Shown: positions 1-9,646 of the stretch, piece after piece
How the letters are laid out: each line of letters begins with the position of its first letter
Numbering within the stretch: the stretch's first letter is position 1
DNA from: Tricholomella constricta
Taxonomy: Eukaryota; Basidiomycota; Agaricomycetes; Agaricales; Lyophyllaceae
DNA length: 64,000 bases
Direction: 5' to 3'
NCBI GenBank assembly: GCA_013368375.1
Contig: JAACJP010000005.1
Coordinates: forward strand, 992,001-1,056,000
Program-made: the position numbers and the translations under genes
Notes under the pieces: generated by a model
What the model was told of the DNA's origin: nothing
Databases searched by the model: none
Seen by the model: only the letters and a program-made list of their open reading frames with translations

Positions 1-118
1 AGGTTGCATCATTGCATGTCCTCATTGGTCATAGACTCGCTCTGGTACTTCGTTCTCCCCGTTCTCCTCAGCGCTCATCGACGTCGAAACACCACTTTGC
101 ATCAAGCCACTTCTGCGC

Positions 119-1684
119 ATGGCCATGGCGGCCAACTCAGAGCTTCCAGACTGCCGCAATGAAGGTGACGAAGTTGGATTGGACACCTCGCCTCACCAGG
201 CTGTGCGTCCCCTGCCCAAGCAGTGTCCCTTACCTGAGCCGCCACTCCCCCGCAAGCCCTCTATGCCGCCGCCCTCGATGGACCCTGTGGCTGCCACGCA
301 CGGCAGCGTGGAGGGGTCTCGGAATAAGGCACGCTCGAAGGCTCGACGCAGTGCCTTGCACCAGATCCGGGCAGCAGGCCCTTTACCCGCCGCTGGCTAC
401 CGCCCATGCAATACACCAACACTGAGGGCTGGCCTACCTTTCTTGCGGACGGCGCTCCGTTCTTCGTGCCTTCCAGCTGCGTCTGGACGCTGGGTGGGAA
501 GGCGGTTGGAAGCGATGAAGGACACAGCCTGGACGCTGGAGGAGCTTGCCGCTGAGGGATTGGAGGTACTTCCCTGGGATGGCTGGTGAGCAAATGTTGC
601 TCAATTTAATGTACACAGCTGACAGGATCGAAGCACTCCGCATGCGATCACTGACAAAGACGGCCGCGCCATTGTTATCCTTGCTGGTACCCCCAACGAT
701 ACATCATGGGCAGAGGTGGCCTCAGCGGCAGAAAAAACGATGACCAGCGTGCGCCTTGAGGGAGAACGCTTAGGTTCCTTCGTGCCGAATCAGACAGACC
801 ATCGCCGGGGTCGGTTTGTTGCCCTAGCTACAGGTGTATCATATGGAGGAGGGCAGACGGTATGGTTGTCATATATTTGATCAGTTGATCTATGCTGGCT
901 CATGAGCTACCGGTGACCAGGAGCCAGGCAACCTTGCGCATTCGGAGAAAAACATGGCGCTCCTCGCCTTACTGCGGGCTGATCCAAACATTCAGCGAAT
1001 CGCAGGATTTCAATCAAGTAAGTATCCAATCTGACGTGCCAGTGTAGTAGATCTAATCATTTACCCATTGCAGGCGCCTTTGCTTACTACGCCCCGAAAA
1101 TGTACAAGCACTACGCTTCCAACCTGGGGGAGCTCTACCGGCACAACGAGCAGCATAGTACACGCGAAGATAGACAATTCCAGACAAACTTTACGGACAG
1201 CATCTTCCCAGCTGTAACTTTCAATCTGGGCCCAGAAACCATCTCCCTTGACCACACGGATCCTGGAAACGTTGCTTACGGGATGTGCGCACTCACCTCA
1301 GGCGGCGTGTTTGACCCGAAGAAAGGGGGCCACTTGATTTTATTTGATCTGGGCCTGGTGATCGAATTCCCTCCTGGCTCTACCATTCTGATCCCTTCCA
1401 GCATCCTCCGCCATGGCAACACCCCGATTCAAGAAGGAGAGCGCCGTGTGTCGATCAGCCAGTATTGTGCGGGGGGTCTTTTTCGCTGGGTCAAGTACGG
1501 ATACCAGACTGCTGCCTCACTAGAAAAGAAGAAGGGAGGGGTGGCCATGAAGCGTGTGCTCGACGGTGACAACGGCACGAGGACACTCGAAGCGCTGGGT
1601 TTATTTTCAAATATCAGGGATCTTGAGAGTGATCGGCGCGTAGCGTTTGGGTTGCCCCTACCTCTTGACTATGTAGAAAACTGA
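119..1684 (+). CDS. TET/JBP-like 2-oxoglutarate/Fe(II) dioxygenase, KDZ-associated
   Basis: The protein is read across introns 860-920 and 1018-1073, with coding blocks at about 627-859, 921-1017 and 1074-1684. The last block holds the double-stranded beta-helix core: an HxD metal-binding pair (His codon 1253, Asp codon 1259), a distal His in RHGN (codon 1412) and a following Arg pair (1442-1447) that could bind 2-oxoglutarate. Flanking blocks such as YGGGQ, AFAYYAPKMY and QYCAGGLFRWV resemble the fungal TET/JBP group as I remember it. Members of this superfamily oxidise 5-methylcytosine or thymine in DNA, and basidiomycete copies are known to be expanded next to KDZ transposons, which fits the neighbour downstream. 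The basic N-terminal block (119 to about 566) is uncertain. The first intron is probably 567-626, but an alternative reading would keep a WDG motif and break the frame, so decay at the 5' end is possible. Confidence 0.72.
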
Positions 1685-2098
1685 TTCGCTTCTATAATTT
1701 TATCTACTTCATGCAGAACGTGCCCTCAACGGTTCCCACCTGAGACAAGATACTGGACGTTGGCGGCATTCGCTGACCTCTGGACCCTTAGGCTTCGGGG
1801 AGGTTAGCTGCATATTTATAGTACGAGCTCCTTGTATTTGAGCTAAGATAGATGGCGCTGACAATTTGAAAGATCCAATTTACGAAGCGCTGGGCATAAA
1901 GATCCAATTTACGAAGCACTGGGCATATCAGAATTCCACATGTGCAACATATGCATCGGTGTGTACACATCTGGCTATTTTAAATGGTGTTCCTGATGAG
2001 AATTTTTGTCCGGCCTTGGAGGCCCACCCCAATGCAACAGCACCTCTACAACGCTCACAGTCCTTTGATTTGACGGGCAGGCAGTGAAGCGTCTTTCA
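1685..2098. other. Spacer between TET/JBP-like gene and KDZ gene
   Basis: No coding frame I can support. The only clear structure is the 29-bp tandem repeat at 1869-1926. Both flanking genes point rightwards, so this stretch should hold the KDZ promoter and 5' leader. Confidence 0.4.
1869..1926. repeat. 29-bp direct tandem repeat, two copies
   Basis: Units 1869-1897 and 1898-1926 are identical except for one base in the GAAGCGCTGG / GAAGCACTGG segment, a CpG to CpA difference. Confidence 0.9.
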
Positions 2099-3177
2099 AT
2101 GCTGGAAAAAAAACGAAATAAGAAGAAAAATCCGAATCTAGTGCTTCGGGTGCATCCTTTGGCCGCTGAGAATCATCGGCCGATCACCCCTCCCCCGCCA
2201 CCTGTCCACGTTCCTCTCACCCGGTATCATACCCTCCCGAGTGGAAACCTGGGTCGTTCGACGAGCTACCACCCTCTGATCGCATCCCCCAGCAAGGATT
2301 CATGGTCCCCTTCAAGTCTCAATGTGGAGGCGACCAGCGAACTCCCTGAATTTACGCTGAACAGTGTTGAAGGCCACGACGGTGCCTTGTGGGTGGATCC
2401 TGCCTACGTCGAGCATCTTGAGGACACTGTCGTGGCGCCACGCACGCGGAGACGAGCGGTCTGTCCTATTTGTTTCTTAGATGGTGTCCTTGCTCACGGC
2501 CAAGCCTCTGCTAGGACAACCCTCTGCTGTACTGGATCCCTGACCGTGACACCTTTGTGGCCGAAGATATTCGATGGGACGGGCGTGGCGAGTATATCAG
2601 TGAGCTCTGCCCAATGTGCAGCATCGGTGAGCCTAAATACTGATGCGAGGATTGTGAGGGCGGGCAGTTGCTATGTCGTGACTGCACGGTGGAGAGCCAT
2701 CGGTTGAACAGCTTGCATCGAATTAAGGCGAGTACACTTTCAGCATCTTTGATGAGGCGCTAACGTGTGACCGGTAGGCATGGACTGGCTCCTTCTTCGA
2801 AAAGGCAACCCTCAAGTCACTCGGGCTTCGCGTTCAGCTCGGCCATCTCGTCGGCGAACCTTGCTCCAACCCAAAGCCTGCCTTCGCCGATGACTTTGTA
2901 GTGGTGCATGTCAACGGAATTCATGAGCTGGGTGTCGATTTCTGCAACTGTCAGACAGCTCAGCTTCCATTCGTGCAGTTGTTATGTTATCGATGGTACC
3001 CCTCCACCGTTGCTCGCCCAAAATCAGCAGCAACTTTCTCCGTCCTCAAGCACTTCCATATCCTGACCTTTGAATCGAAGGCCTCATGTTTTGAATTTTA
3101 TCATGCGCTCTCGCGCCTAACCGATAACAAAGGACTAGAGAAGGTCAAGGTACGTACTTATCTTCTTAACAATGAGG

Positions 3178-3236
3178 ATGTTCGCAACTCTAATGTTCGC
3201 AACTCTAATGTTCGCAACTTTATGTTCGCAATTCTA
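3178..3236 (+). repeat. 15-bp minisatellite inside a KDZ intron
   Basis: About four copies of ATGTTCGCAACTCTA (units start 3178, 3193, 3208, 3222; the third is one base short). They enlarge the intron 3150-3248 to 99 bp, twice the size of its neighbours. Confidence 0.85.
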
Positions 3237-3596
3237 ATTTCGATACAGGACCTGTCAGGGGAACTCTCGTTCACGCTCTCCGATGCTCACAGATCGTTCC
3301 CCCGACTCACGCGCTCGCCCCCGACTGACCGATCGCGATCCCAACCCGACGCTCCGACCCAAGCGTCGGTGTACATACTTACTCACTTCCTGTCGCTTCC
3401 CCTCACTCCCCGCGCGCGCCCGACGCTGATCCCGACCACCTGACATCCCGACGTCGGCTGCCCCGCCTCGTGCCCGTACCCTGGGCCACGAGGATCGGAC
3501 AGCGTCGGGAACGTGTCCATACACGCGCCGCACACCATTCGTTACTATTACATGTACAGTACACTCTGGAGGACCGGCCCTCACGTCCTACACTCG

Positions 3597-3603
3597 TATA
3601 TAG
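3597..3603 (+). promoter_or_regulatory. LTR TATA box, element 1
   Basis: TATATAG lies 32 nt upstream of 3629, the first base of the 13-nt stretch complementary to the primer site. The same 32-nt spacing occurs in element 2 (43015 to 42983 on the minus strand), which supports 3629 as the RNA 5' end and U3/R border. The 3' LTR copy is at 9486-9492. Confidence 0.7.
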
Positions 3604-3641
3604 TCGGCCCCCTGGCATTTGGGAATCCTTTACACTATTCT

Positions 3642-3722
3642 CTTCGGATTCCCCCTTGCCAGGTAAGCCTTACTTACCTTCGTTACTGTACATCAATATA
3701 ACTTCGGATTCCCCCTTGCCAG
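3642..3722 (+). other. Intron-like 60-bp block between 21-bp direct repeats in the LTR
   Basis: Two identical 21-bp copies (3642-3662 and 3702-3722), each ending TTGCCAG, bracket a 39-bp spacer that starts GTAAGCC. Positions 3663-3722 would therefore make a 60-nt GT...AG intron in the 5' leader. Element 2 has a single copy of the corresponding sequence and no GTAAG block. The duplicate in the 3' LTR is at 9531-9611. Confidence 0.6.
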
Positions 3723-3759
3723 TGTGATAGCGCTCCACTGTAAGGGTTGCCCTAACAGC

Positions 3760-3772
3760 AGAATAGTGTAAA
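3760..3772 (+). promoter_or_regulatory. Self-priming primer-binding site, element 1
   Basis: AGAATAGTGTAAA, two bases inside the 5' LTR, is the exact reverse complement of LTR positions 3629-3641. Tf1/sushi-type elements prime reverse transcription from the 5' end of their own RNA, and this is the arrangement expected for that mechanism. No tRNA 3'-end match starting with TGG is seen here. Confidence 0.75.
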
Positions 3773-3883
3773 CCGGAGACCCGACGAAGCCGACCGATCA
3801 GCCTCCGCGCCGAAACACGTGTCTGCTACACGCAACCCGTCCAGCGCGCGCCTGCTCCGATCGTCGCCCAGTCCCGTCTCGAG

Positions 3884-5104
3884 ATGTCCGACTTCGGTGA
3901 ATTTGACACGCCTCCGTCTCCTGCTGCGCTCACGCCAGAGGAACGACTGGTGAGCCTTGAAACCGCGATGTCGGCTCTCTCGCAATCCAACACCACCAAC
4001 TCGGCCACCATGGACCGCATCGCCGCTCTTTTAGATACCATCGTTTTGGGGAACCCCTCCGCTGCCTCCCCAGCAGCACCTACGACCCCCGCGACGCCGG
4101 CGCAGCCCCTGCCGATGTCCCCTCCCCTTCCGCGATCGGGATCGCACATTCGGCCGTCGCCCCCTCCCGTGTACGACGGTGCTCGATCGGGCGGCCGCGC
4201 CTTCTGGAACGCGTGCCAGCTCTACTTCTCCCTGAGCGTCGGACAGTTCGCCGACGACCACGCCCGAATCAGCTGGGTGTTGTCATACATGCAACACGGT
4301 CGCGCCGCTGACTTCGTCGGTCAGGTCTTTCAGTATGGGTCGGTAAAGCGCGCATTCCCGACCTGGAAGGACTTCGCGTCGAACTTCGAAAAGGAGTTCT
4401 TCCTGTTCGACGAAGTCGCCGACGCTGCGCTCACCCTTGAGTCGACAGCGTACTTCCAGAACGGGCGCACCATCGACGAGTACATCGACTCGTTCAAGGC
4501 GCTGTGGATCAAGGCCGATTACCCAGACGGCCGCCATCTGGTCCTCAAATTCCGTCGGGGCATGGACCCGAAGCTCTCAAGGAGGCTTGGGAGCATCACC
4601 ACGGGTCGGCCCGACGACTCCAAGATCGAGGACTGGCTAGCGATCGCCCCCTCCCAGGACTTCATCATGAGAACCGAGGAGGACTTCCACCGTCGGTCGG
4701 CTCCGACAGTTCCGACTGCGAGTCGCCCGACTGCCCCCATTCCGATGCCTGTGGTCGCGCCCACGCTCCGATGGTGACCCACTGCCCCACCGACCGCTCC
4801 CGTTCGCGTGTCGGCACCGGCGCACTTTCTCAGCACGCCCGTGACGCCGTCTCTTCCCCCAGGTGTCCCTATGGACATCGACCGGCTCCGCGGACGTCCT
4901 GTTCAGGACGACACCTGTCGTCGATGCAAGCAGCCGGGGCACTTCTGGCGCGACTGCCCAAAGCGCTTTGACCTGCGCCACATCATGCCAGAGGAACTGG
5001 ATGAGCTGATCATGCAGCTACTGGCGCGCAAGGATGCGATCCCAGCTGACCCGACTCCCGAGTCGGCCGACCCGACCGCCTTGGCCACGGAAGAGGATTT
5101 TTAG
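3884..5104 (+). pseudogene. Element 1 gag, interrupted by an in-frame stop
   Basis: Gag starts at ATG 3884 (MSDFGEF) and reads through a proline-rich leader and a capsid-like region (SWVLSYMQHGRAADF, KFRRGMDPKLSRRLGSI) to TGA at 4775-4777. The same frame continues after this stop to TAG 5102-5104 and encodes the CCHC zinc knuckle CRRCKQPGHFWRDC, so the knuckle is cut off. Element 2 has an open frame here. The copy would yield a capsid lacking the nucleic-acid-binding tail unless the stop is read through. The last codons before the stop read GAG GAT TTT TAG, compared with GAG GGT TTT TAA in element 2, so the frameshift heptamer is also altered. Confidence 0.88.
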
Positions 5105-5115
5105 TCGCACAACGG

Positions 5116-8100
5116 GTGAAAAGTACGCCCCCGTTGTCTAGTCGTAATCGGTTCGCCCCCCTATCTGTAGAGTACCCCAATATACTTAATATTGCTGCTA
5201 CTTCTACGGGTGAACCAATCGACGAAGACGTACAATCCTCTCCTGACCAAACGCCATCTCCTTCGGTCGCTCCGACCGAGCCGACTGTACCGTCGCGTCG
5301 CGGACTACCGCGCTGGGAAAAGCGACTGCCCCGTCGCTTCGTGATCGCCGCCTCCCCCGACTCCTTATCCCTGTCGCTCAAGGTCGAGCTCGAGACCACC
5401 GACACCCAAGAGACGCATTCGCTCGCTGCCCTCGTTGACAGCGGGGCATCGGCCTGCTTCATCAACACTGCCTTCGTTGAAAAGCACAAGCTGAAGACGC
5501 GACGGCTGAATCGCCCGACACGTGCCTACAATGTTGACGGAACCCCTAATGAGGCGGGCGCCATTGAATATGTCGTGGACGCAGTCTTACGTTACGACGG
5601 TCACTCCGAGCGCGTTCTGTTCGCGGTCGCGGGTATTGGGAAGCAGGATCTCATTCTCGGATTCACCTGGCTCCGAGACCACAACCCCGACATTGATTGG
5701 GCGACGGGAAAGGTGAAAATGAGTCGAGCGCCGACACGTTGCGACACCTGCAAGGTTGAAGTCAAGGAGGAGCGTCGTTCACGCACCAAGCTGCGAGCCG
5801 CCATTCGGGCTTGTCGGGCGGAAGGAATCCCAACAGTCGAGCCCGACCTGCGAGCCCCGACCTGCCCCTACGTCGAAGACGACTCCGACACCGACGAGTT
5901 CCTCCCCTACACTCCGATGATGGAGGAACCCGATCCAGAGTCGGACGACTTCCTGGTGGAGACCTTCCTGAACGGCGATCGCATCTTTGCGACTGCGATC
6001 CATCCCCCTCCGACCGAAATGCACATTCACGCCAGTCAAACGACATCGCAGCGACTCGCTGAGGCGCACGCCGCGAACTGTGCGCCTAAGTCGTTCCGCG
6101 ACGCCGTTCCGACCCACCTCCACGACTTTGAGGACGTTTTCTCCAAGGTCGCGTTCGACGAACTTTCCGATCGCAAACAGTGGGATCACGCGATTGAGTT
6201 GGAGCCGGGAGCTTCGCCGTCCGGCACCAAAGTCTACCCACTGTCGCCAGCGGAGCAAGTCGAACTCGATGCGTTCCTCAAGGAGAACCTCGAGTCGGGT
6301 CGGATCCGTCCGTCGAAGTCGCCCATGGCTTCGCCAGTGTTCTTCATCAAGAAGAAGGATGGTGCGCTCCGGCTGGTGCAGGACTATCGGACGCTCAACG
6401 CGCTTACGGTGAAGAACCGGTACCCACTGCCGCTCATTAGCGAACTGGTGAACAACCTCTGCGGCGCGCGGTACTTCACCAAGCTGGACGTCCGATGGGG
6501 GTACAACAACGTTCGGATCAAGGAAGGCGACGAGTGGAAGGCAGCGTTTCGGACGAACCGCGGTCTCTTCGAGCCGCTCGTCATGTTCTTCGGCCTCACG
6601 AACAGCCCCGCCACATTCCAGACCATGATGAATGACATCTTCCGCGATCTGATCGCTGAGGGTGTTGTTTGCGTGTACCTCGACGATATCTTGATTTACA
6701 CCAAGACTCTCGAGGAACACTGTCGGGTCGCACGACTCGTGCTGGACCGACTCCGCGAACATAAGTTGTTCTTAAAACCCGAGAAATGCGAGTTTGAACA
6801 GACCAAGGTTGAGTATCTTGGGCTGATCATCTTGCACGGGCAAGCGGAAATGGATCCGGTCAAGGTCGCTGGAGTGTCGGAGTGGCCGGCGCCGAGGAAC
6901 AAGAAGGAGGTGCAAGCGTTCTTGGGCTTCACCAATTTCTACCGACGGTTCATCCAGGATTTCTCGCACCACGCCCGACCCCTGTTTGATTTGACGGGCA
7001 AGGACGTTGCCTGGCGCTGGGAAGCGTCGGAGCAGTCGGCCTTTGACCTCCTGAAGTCTGCGATCACGTCGCGACCGGTGCTTGCATTCCCCGACGACGA
7101 CCGACCGTACCGCATCGAAGCTGACTCGTCCGACTTCGCGACGGGCGCGGTCCTGTCGCAAGAGTCGCCGTCCGATGGCAAGTGGCACCCGGTCGCGTTC
7201 TACTCGAAGAGCTTGAACGCAGTCGAGCGGAACTACGAGATCCACGACAAGGAGATGCTGGCGATCATCCGGTCTCTGGAAGAGTGGCGACATTTTGTGG
7301 AAGGCGCAAAGCACAAGGTGGAGATCCTGACCGACCACAAGAACCTTGAGTACTTCCTCACCGCGAAGAAACTCAATCGGCAGCAAGCCCGCTGGTCGCT
7401 CTACCTTGCCAACTTCGACTTTACCCTCCACCACCGTCCGGGACGCAGCATGGGCAAACCCGACGCCCTGTCGCGTCGCGCTGATCACGGCGACGGAAGT
7501 GGAGACAATGCCGACATCGTGCTCCTCAAACCCGAGTTCTTCGCGATTCGCGCGACCGAGGGTCTGGCACTGGTCGGAGAAGAAGACGATGTGCTGAAAG
7601 CGATCCGCAAGGGCAATCGCGACGGCGCGCAGGAGGACGCGGTCGCGAAAGCGGCGCAACTGGTCAAGGCATCCAAGACTGCCGGTCGCTCCCTACGCTT
7701 CAGCGAGTGGGGGGAGGAAGGTGGTCTGCTCACGTTCCGTGGACGGATCTATGTCCCGAACGTTCCTGACCTCCGCCGACGCATTGTGGAGCAGCATCAT
7801 GACTCCAAGGTCGCCGGTCACCCGGGTCGCTGGAAGACGCTCGAGCTGGTGTCGCGCAACTACTGGTGGCCCCAGATGTCACGCTTCATCGGTTCATACA
7901 CCAGCACCTGCGACATGTGCTTGCGCACGAAACCTCGCCGCCAACTCCCCGTCGGACAGCTGCAGCCGCTCCCAATTCCCGAAGGCCGATGGAATGTCGT
8001 ATCGGTCGACTTCATCACCGAACTCCCAGAGTCCAACGGCCATGACGCGATCATGAACGTCGTGGATTCAGTCGGAAAACGCGCGCATTTCATCGCGTCG

Positions 8101-9246
8101 CACACGACCTGTTTGGCCTTGGGAGCTGCGAATCTCTACCGTCGCCACGTCTGGAAGCTGCACGGTCTCCCCGACGCATTTGTCTCTGATCGAGGTCCAC
8201 AGTTTGTTGCCGAGTTCACGGGCGAACTGTACAGACTCCTGGGTATCAAACTGTTGGCTTCGACGGCGTACCACCCGCAGACCGACGGACAGACTGAGCG
8301 TGTCAACCAGGAGCTGGAACAGTTCTTGCGGGTCTTCTGCAACGAGCGCCAGAACGACTGGGAGGACCTCTTGCCCGACGCCGAATTCAGTTACAACAAC
8401 CATGTACATTCGGCGATGCAGCAGACCCCCTTCCTGCTCGACACTGGTCGGCATCCGCGCATGGGCTTTGAGCCGCGTCGGGGCGCTTCCAAGAACGAGT
8501 CGGCCGACGAGTTCGTGGAGCGCATGAAGGAAGCACAGGAGGAAGCCAAGGCGGCGCTTTCAAAGGCCAAAGACGACATGGAGCGGTATTACAATCAGCG
8601 ACACGCCCCGACACCCGACTACCAGCCGGGTGACAAGGTGTACTTGGATGCGACCGACATTTCTACGACCCGACCGTCTAAGAAATTATTGCATCGCTAC
8701 CTTGGCCCTTTCGTCGTGCAAAGGCGAGTCGGCCCGCTCGCATACCGCCTCCTGCTGCCTCAGTCCATGAAGCGCATCCACCCAGTCTTCCACGTCATAA
8801 AGCTTGTCCCCGCCGTCGCTGACCCGATCGAAGGTCGACAGTCCGACCCCCCGCCGCCACCAGACATCATCGATGACGAACCCCACTACGAAGTCCACAA
8901 AATCCTCGACAGTCGCATCTTCCGCAAGAAACTTCAGTACAAAATCTTGTGGAAAGGCTACGGCTATGAAGAAGCTTCGTGGGAGCCCCGGGAGAACGTC
9001 GCCGCACCCGACCTGGTTCGCAAGTTCCACCGCGACAATCCTGATGCTGCGCGCCACATCCGTGGCATCTTCACTCTATCCCCCGCCGTCTTCGCCACCG
9101 TCACCCCGCACCGAGCCGTTGCGATTCAAAAGGGGGGGTGGTGTCAGGGGAACTCTCGTTCACGCTCTCCGATGCTCACAGATCGTTCCCCCGACTCACG
9201 CGCTCGCCCCCGACCGACCGATCGCGATCCCGACCCGACGCTCTGA
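5116..9246 (+). CDS. Element 1 pol polyprotein (PR-RT-RH-IN-chromodomain)
   Basis: A 1,376-codon frame without stops, in the -1 frame relative to gag and open upstream across the gag terminator, so it is probably expressed as Gag-Pol by frameshifting rather than from the GTG at 5116. In order: aspartic protease (LVDSGASACF), reverse transcriptase (VYLDDILIY), RNase H (EADSSDFATGAVLSQ), integrase zinc finger (HH...CDMC), the DDE core (VDFITE, SDRGPQF, HPQTDGQTERVNQE) and a C-terminal chromodomain (YKILWKGYGYEEASWEP). The chromodomain may direct integration to particular chromatin. Element 2 pol stops just before its LTR; here that stop reads TGG and the frame runs about 35 codons into the 3' LTR. 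All catalytic motifs I looked for are present. Confidence 0.95.
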   Translation: MKSTPPLSSRNRFAPLSVEYPNILNIAATSTGEPIDEDVQSSPDQTPSPSVAPTEPTVPSRRGLPRWEKRLPRRFVIAASPDSLSLSLKVELETTDTQETHSLAALVDSGASACFINTAFVEKHKLKTRRLNRPTRAYNVDGTPNEAGAIEYVVDAVLRYDGHSERVLFAVAGIGKQDLILGFTWLRDHNPDIDWATGKVKMSRAPTRCDTCKVEVKEERRSRTKLRAAIRACRAEGIPTVEPDLRAPTCPYVEDDSDTDEFLPYTPMMEEPDPESDDFLVETFLNGDRIFATAIHPPPTEMHIHASQTTSQRLAEAHAANCAPKSFRDAVPTHLHDFEDVFSKVAFDELSDRKQWDHAIELEPGASPSGTKVYPLSPAEQVELDAFLKENLESGRIRPSKSPMASPVFFIKKKDGALRLVQDYRTLNALTVKNRYPLPLISELVNNLCGARYFTKLDVRWGYNNVRIKEGDEWKAAFRTNRGLFEPLVMFFGLTNSPATFQTMMNDIFRDLIAEGVVCVYLDDILIYTKTLEEHCRVARLVLDRLREHKLFLKPEKCEFEQTKVEYLGLIILHGQAEMDPVKVAGVSEWPAPRNKKEVQAFLGFTNFYRRFIQDFSHHARPLFDLTGKDVAWRWEASEQSAFDLLKSAITSRPVLAFPDDDRPYRIEADSSDFATGAVLSQESPSDGKWHPVAFYSKSLNAVERNYEIHDKEMLAIIRSLEEWRHFVEGAKHKVEILTDHKNLEYFLTAKKLNRQQARWSLYLANFDFTLHHRPGRSMGKPDALSRRADHGDGSGDNADIVLLKPEFFAIRATEGLALVGEEDDVLKAIRKGNRDGAQEDAVAKAAQLVKASKTAGRSLRFSEWGEEGGLLTFRGRIYVPNVPDLRRRIVEQHHDSKVAGHPGRWKTLELVSRNYWWPQMSRFIGSYTSTCDMCLRTKPRRQLPVGQLQPLPIPEGRWNVVSVDFITELPESNGHDAIMNVVDSVGKRAHFIASHTTCLALGAANLYRRHVWKLHGLPDAFVSDRGPQFVAEFTGELYRLLGIKLLASTAYHPQTDGQTERVNQELEQFLRVFCNERQNDWEDLLPDAEFSYNNHVHSAMQQTPFLLDTGRHPRMGFEPRRGASKNESADEFVERMKEAQEEAKAALSKAKDDMERYYNQRHAPTPDYQPGDKVYLDATDISTTRPSKKLLHRYLGPFVVQRRVGPLAYRLLLPQSMKRIHPVFHVIKLVPAVADPIEGRQSDPPPPPDIIDDEPHYEVHKILDSRIFRKKLQYKILWKGYGYEEASWEPRENVAAPDLVRKFHRDNPDAARHIRGIFTLSPAVFATVTPHRAVAIQKGGWCQGNSRSRSPMLTDRSPDSRARPRPTDRDPDPTL
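9128..9138 (+). promoter_or_regulatory. Polypurine tract, element 1
   Basis: AAAAGGGGGGG ends three bases before the 3' LTR, the expected place for the plus-strand primer. The same tract precedes the 3' LTR of element 2. Confidence 0.8.
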
Positions 9247-9646
9247 CCCAAGCGTCGGTGTACATACTTACTCACTTCCTGTCGCTTCCCCTCACTCCCC
9301 GCGCGCGCCCGACGCCGATCCCGACCACCCGACATCCCGACGTCGGCTGCCCCGCCTCGTGCCCGTACCCTGGGCCACGAGGATCGGACAGCGTCGGGAA
9401 CGTGTCCATACACGCGCCGCACACCATTCGTTACTATTACATGTACAGTACACTCTGGAGGACCGGCCCTCACGTCCTACACTCGTATATAGTCGGCCCC
9501 CTGGCATTTGGGAATCCTTTACACTATTCTCTTCGGATTCCCCCTTGCCAGGTAAGCCTTACTTACCTTCGTTACTGTACATCAATATAACTTCGGATTC
9601 CCCCTTGCCAGTGTGATAGCGCTCCACTGTAAGGGTTGCCCTAACA
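9142..9646 (+). repeat. Element 1 3' LTR
   Basis: 505 bp, differing from the 5' LTR at five sites. Each site is CG in one copy and TG or CA in the other. Confidence 0.96.

Larger units (their letters stand above)
3253..3757 (+). repeat. Element 1 5' LTR
   Basis: 505 bp with ends TGTCAGGG and CCCTAACA. It contains a TATA box at 3597-3603, a likely RNA start at 3629, and an intron-like block at 3663-3722 flanked by 21-bp direct repeats. Confidence 0.96.
3253..9646 (+). mobile_element. Element 1: Ty3/gypsy chromovirus with 505-bp LTRs
   Basis: Full-length LTR retrotransposon bounded by LTRs 3253-3757 and 9142-9646, each starting TGT and ending ACA, and by a 5-bp target duplication GGACC at 3248-3252 and 9647-9651. 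It carries a gag with an internal stop and an intact pol in the order protease, reverse transcriptase, RNase H, integrase, chromodomain. It sits in the KDZ transposase gene four bases past a splice acceptor, in the same orientation. The LTRs differ at five positions. The primer site is self-complementary to the LTR rather than obviously tRNA-like. Element 2 (37090-43380) is a close relative by coding sequence but has a different outer LTR part. Confidence 0.97.

Noticed and set aside
5601..8900. Long reverse-strand frames opposite element 1 pol
   Set aside because: They are shadows of the conserved pol frame, favoured by high GC and codon bias, and contain no motifs. The same applies opposite element 2.
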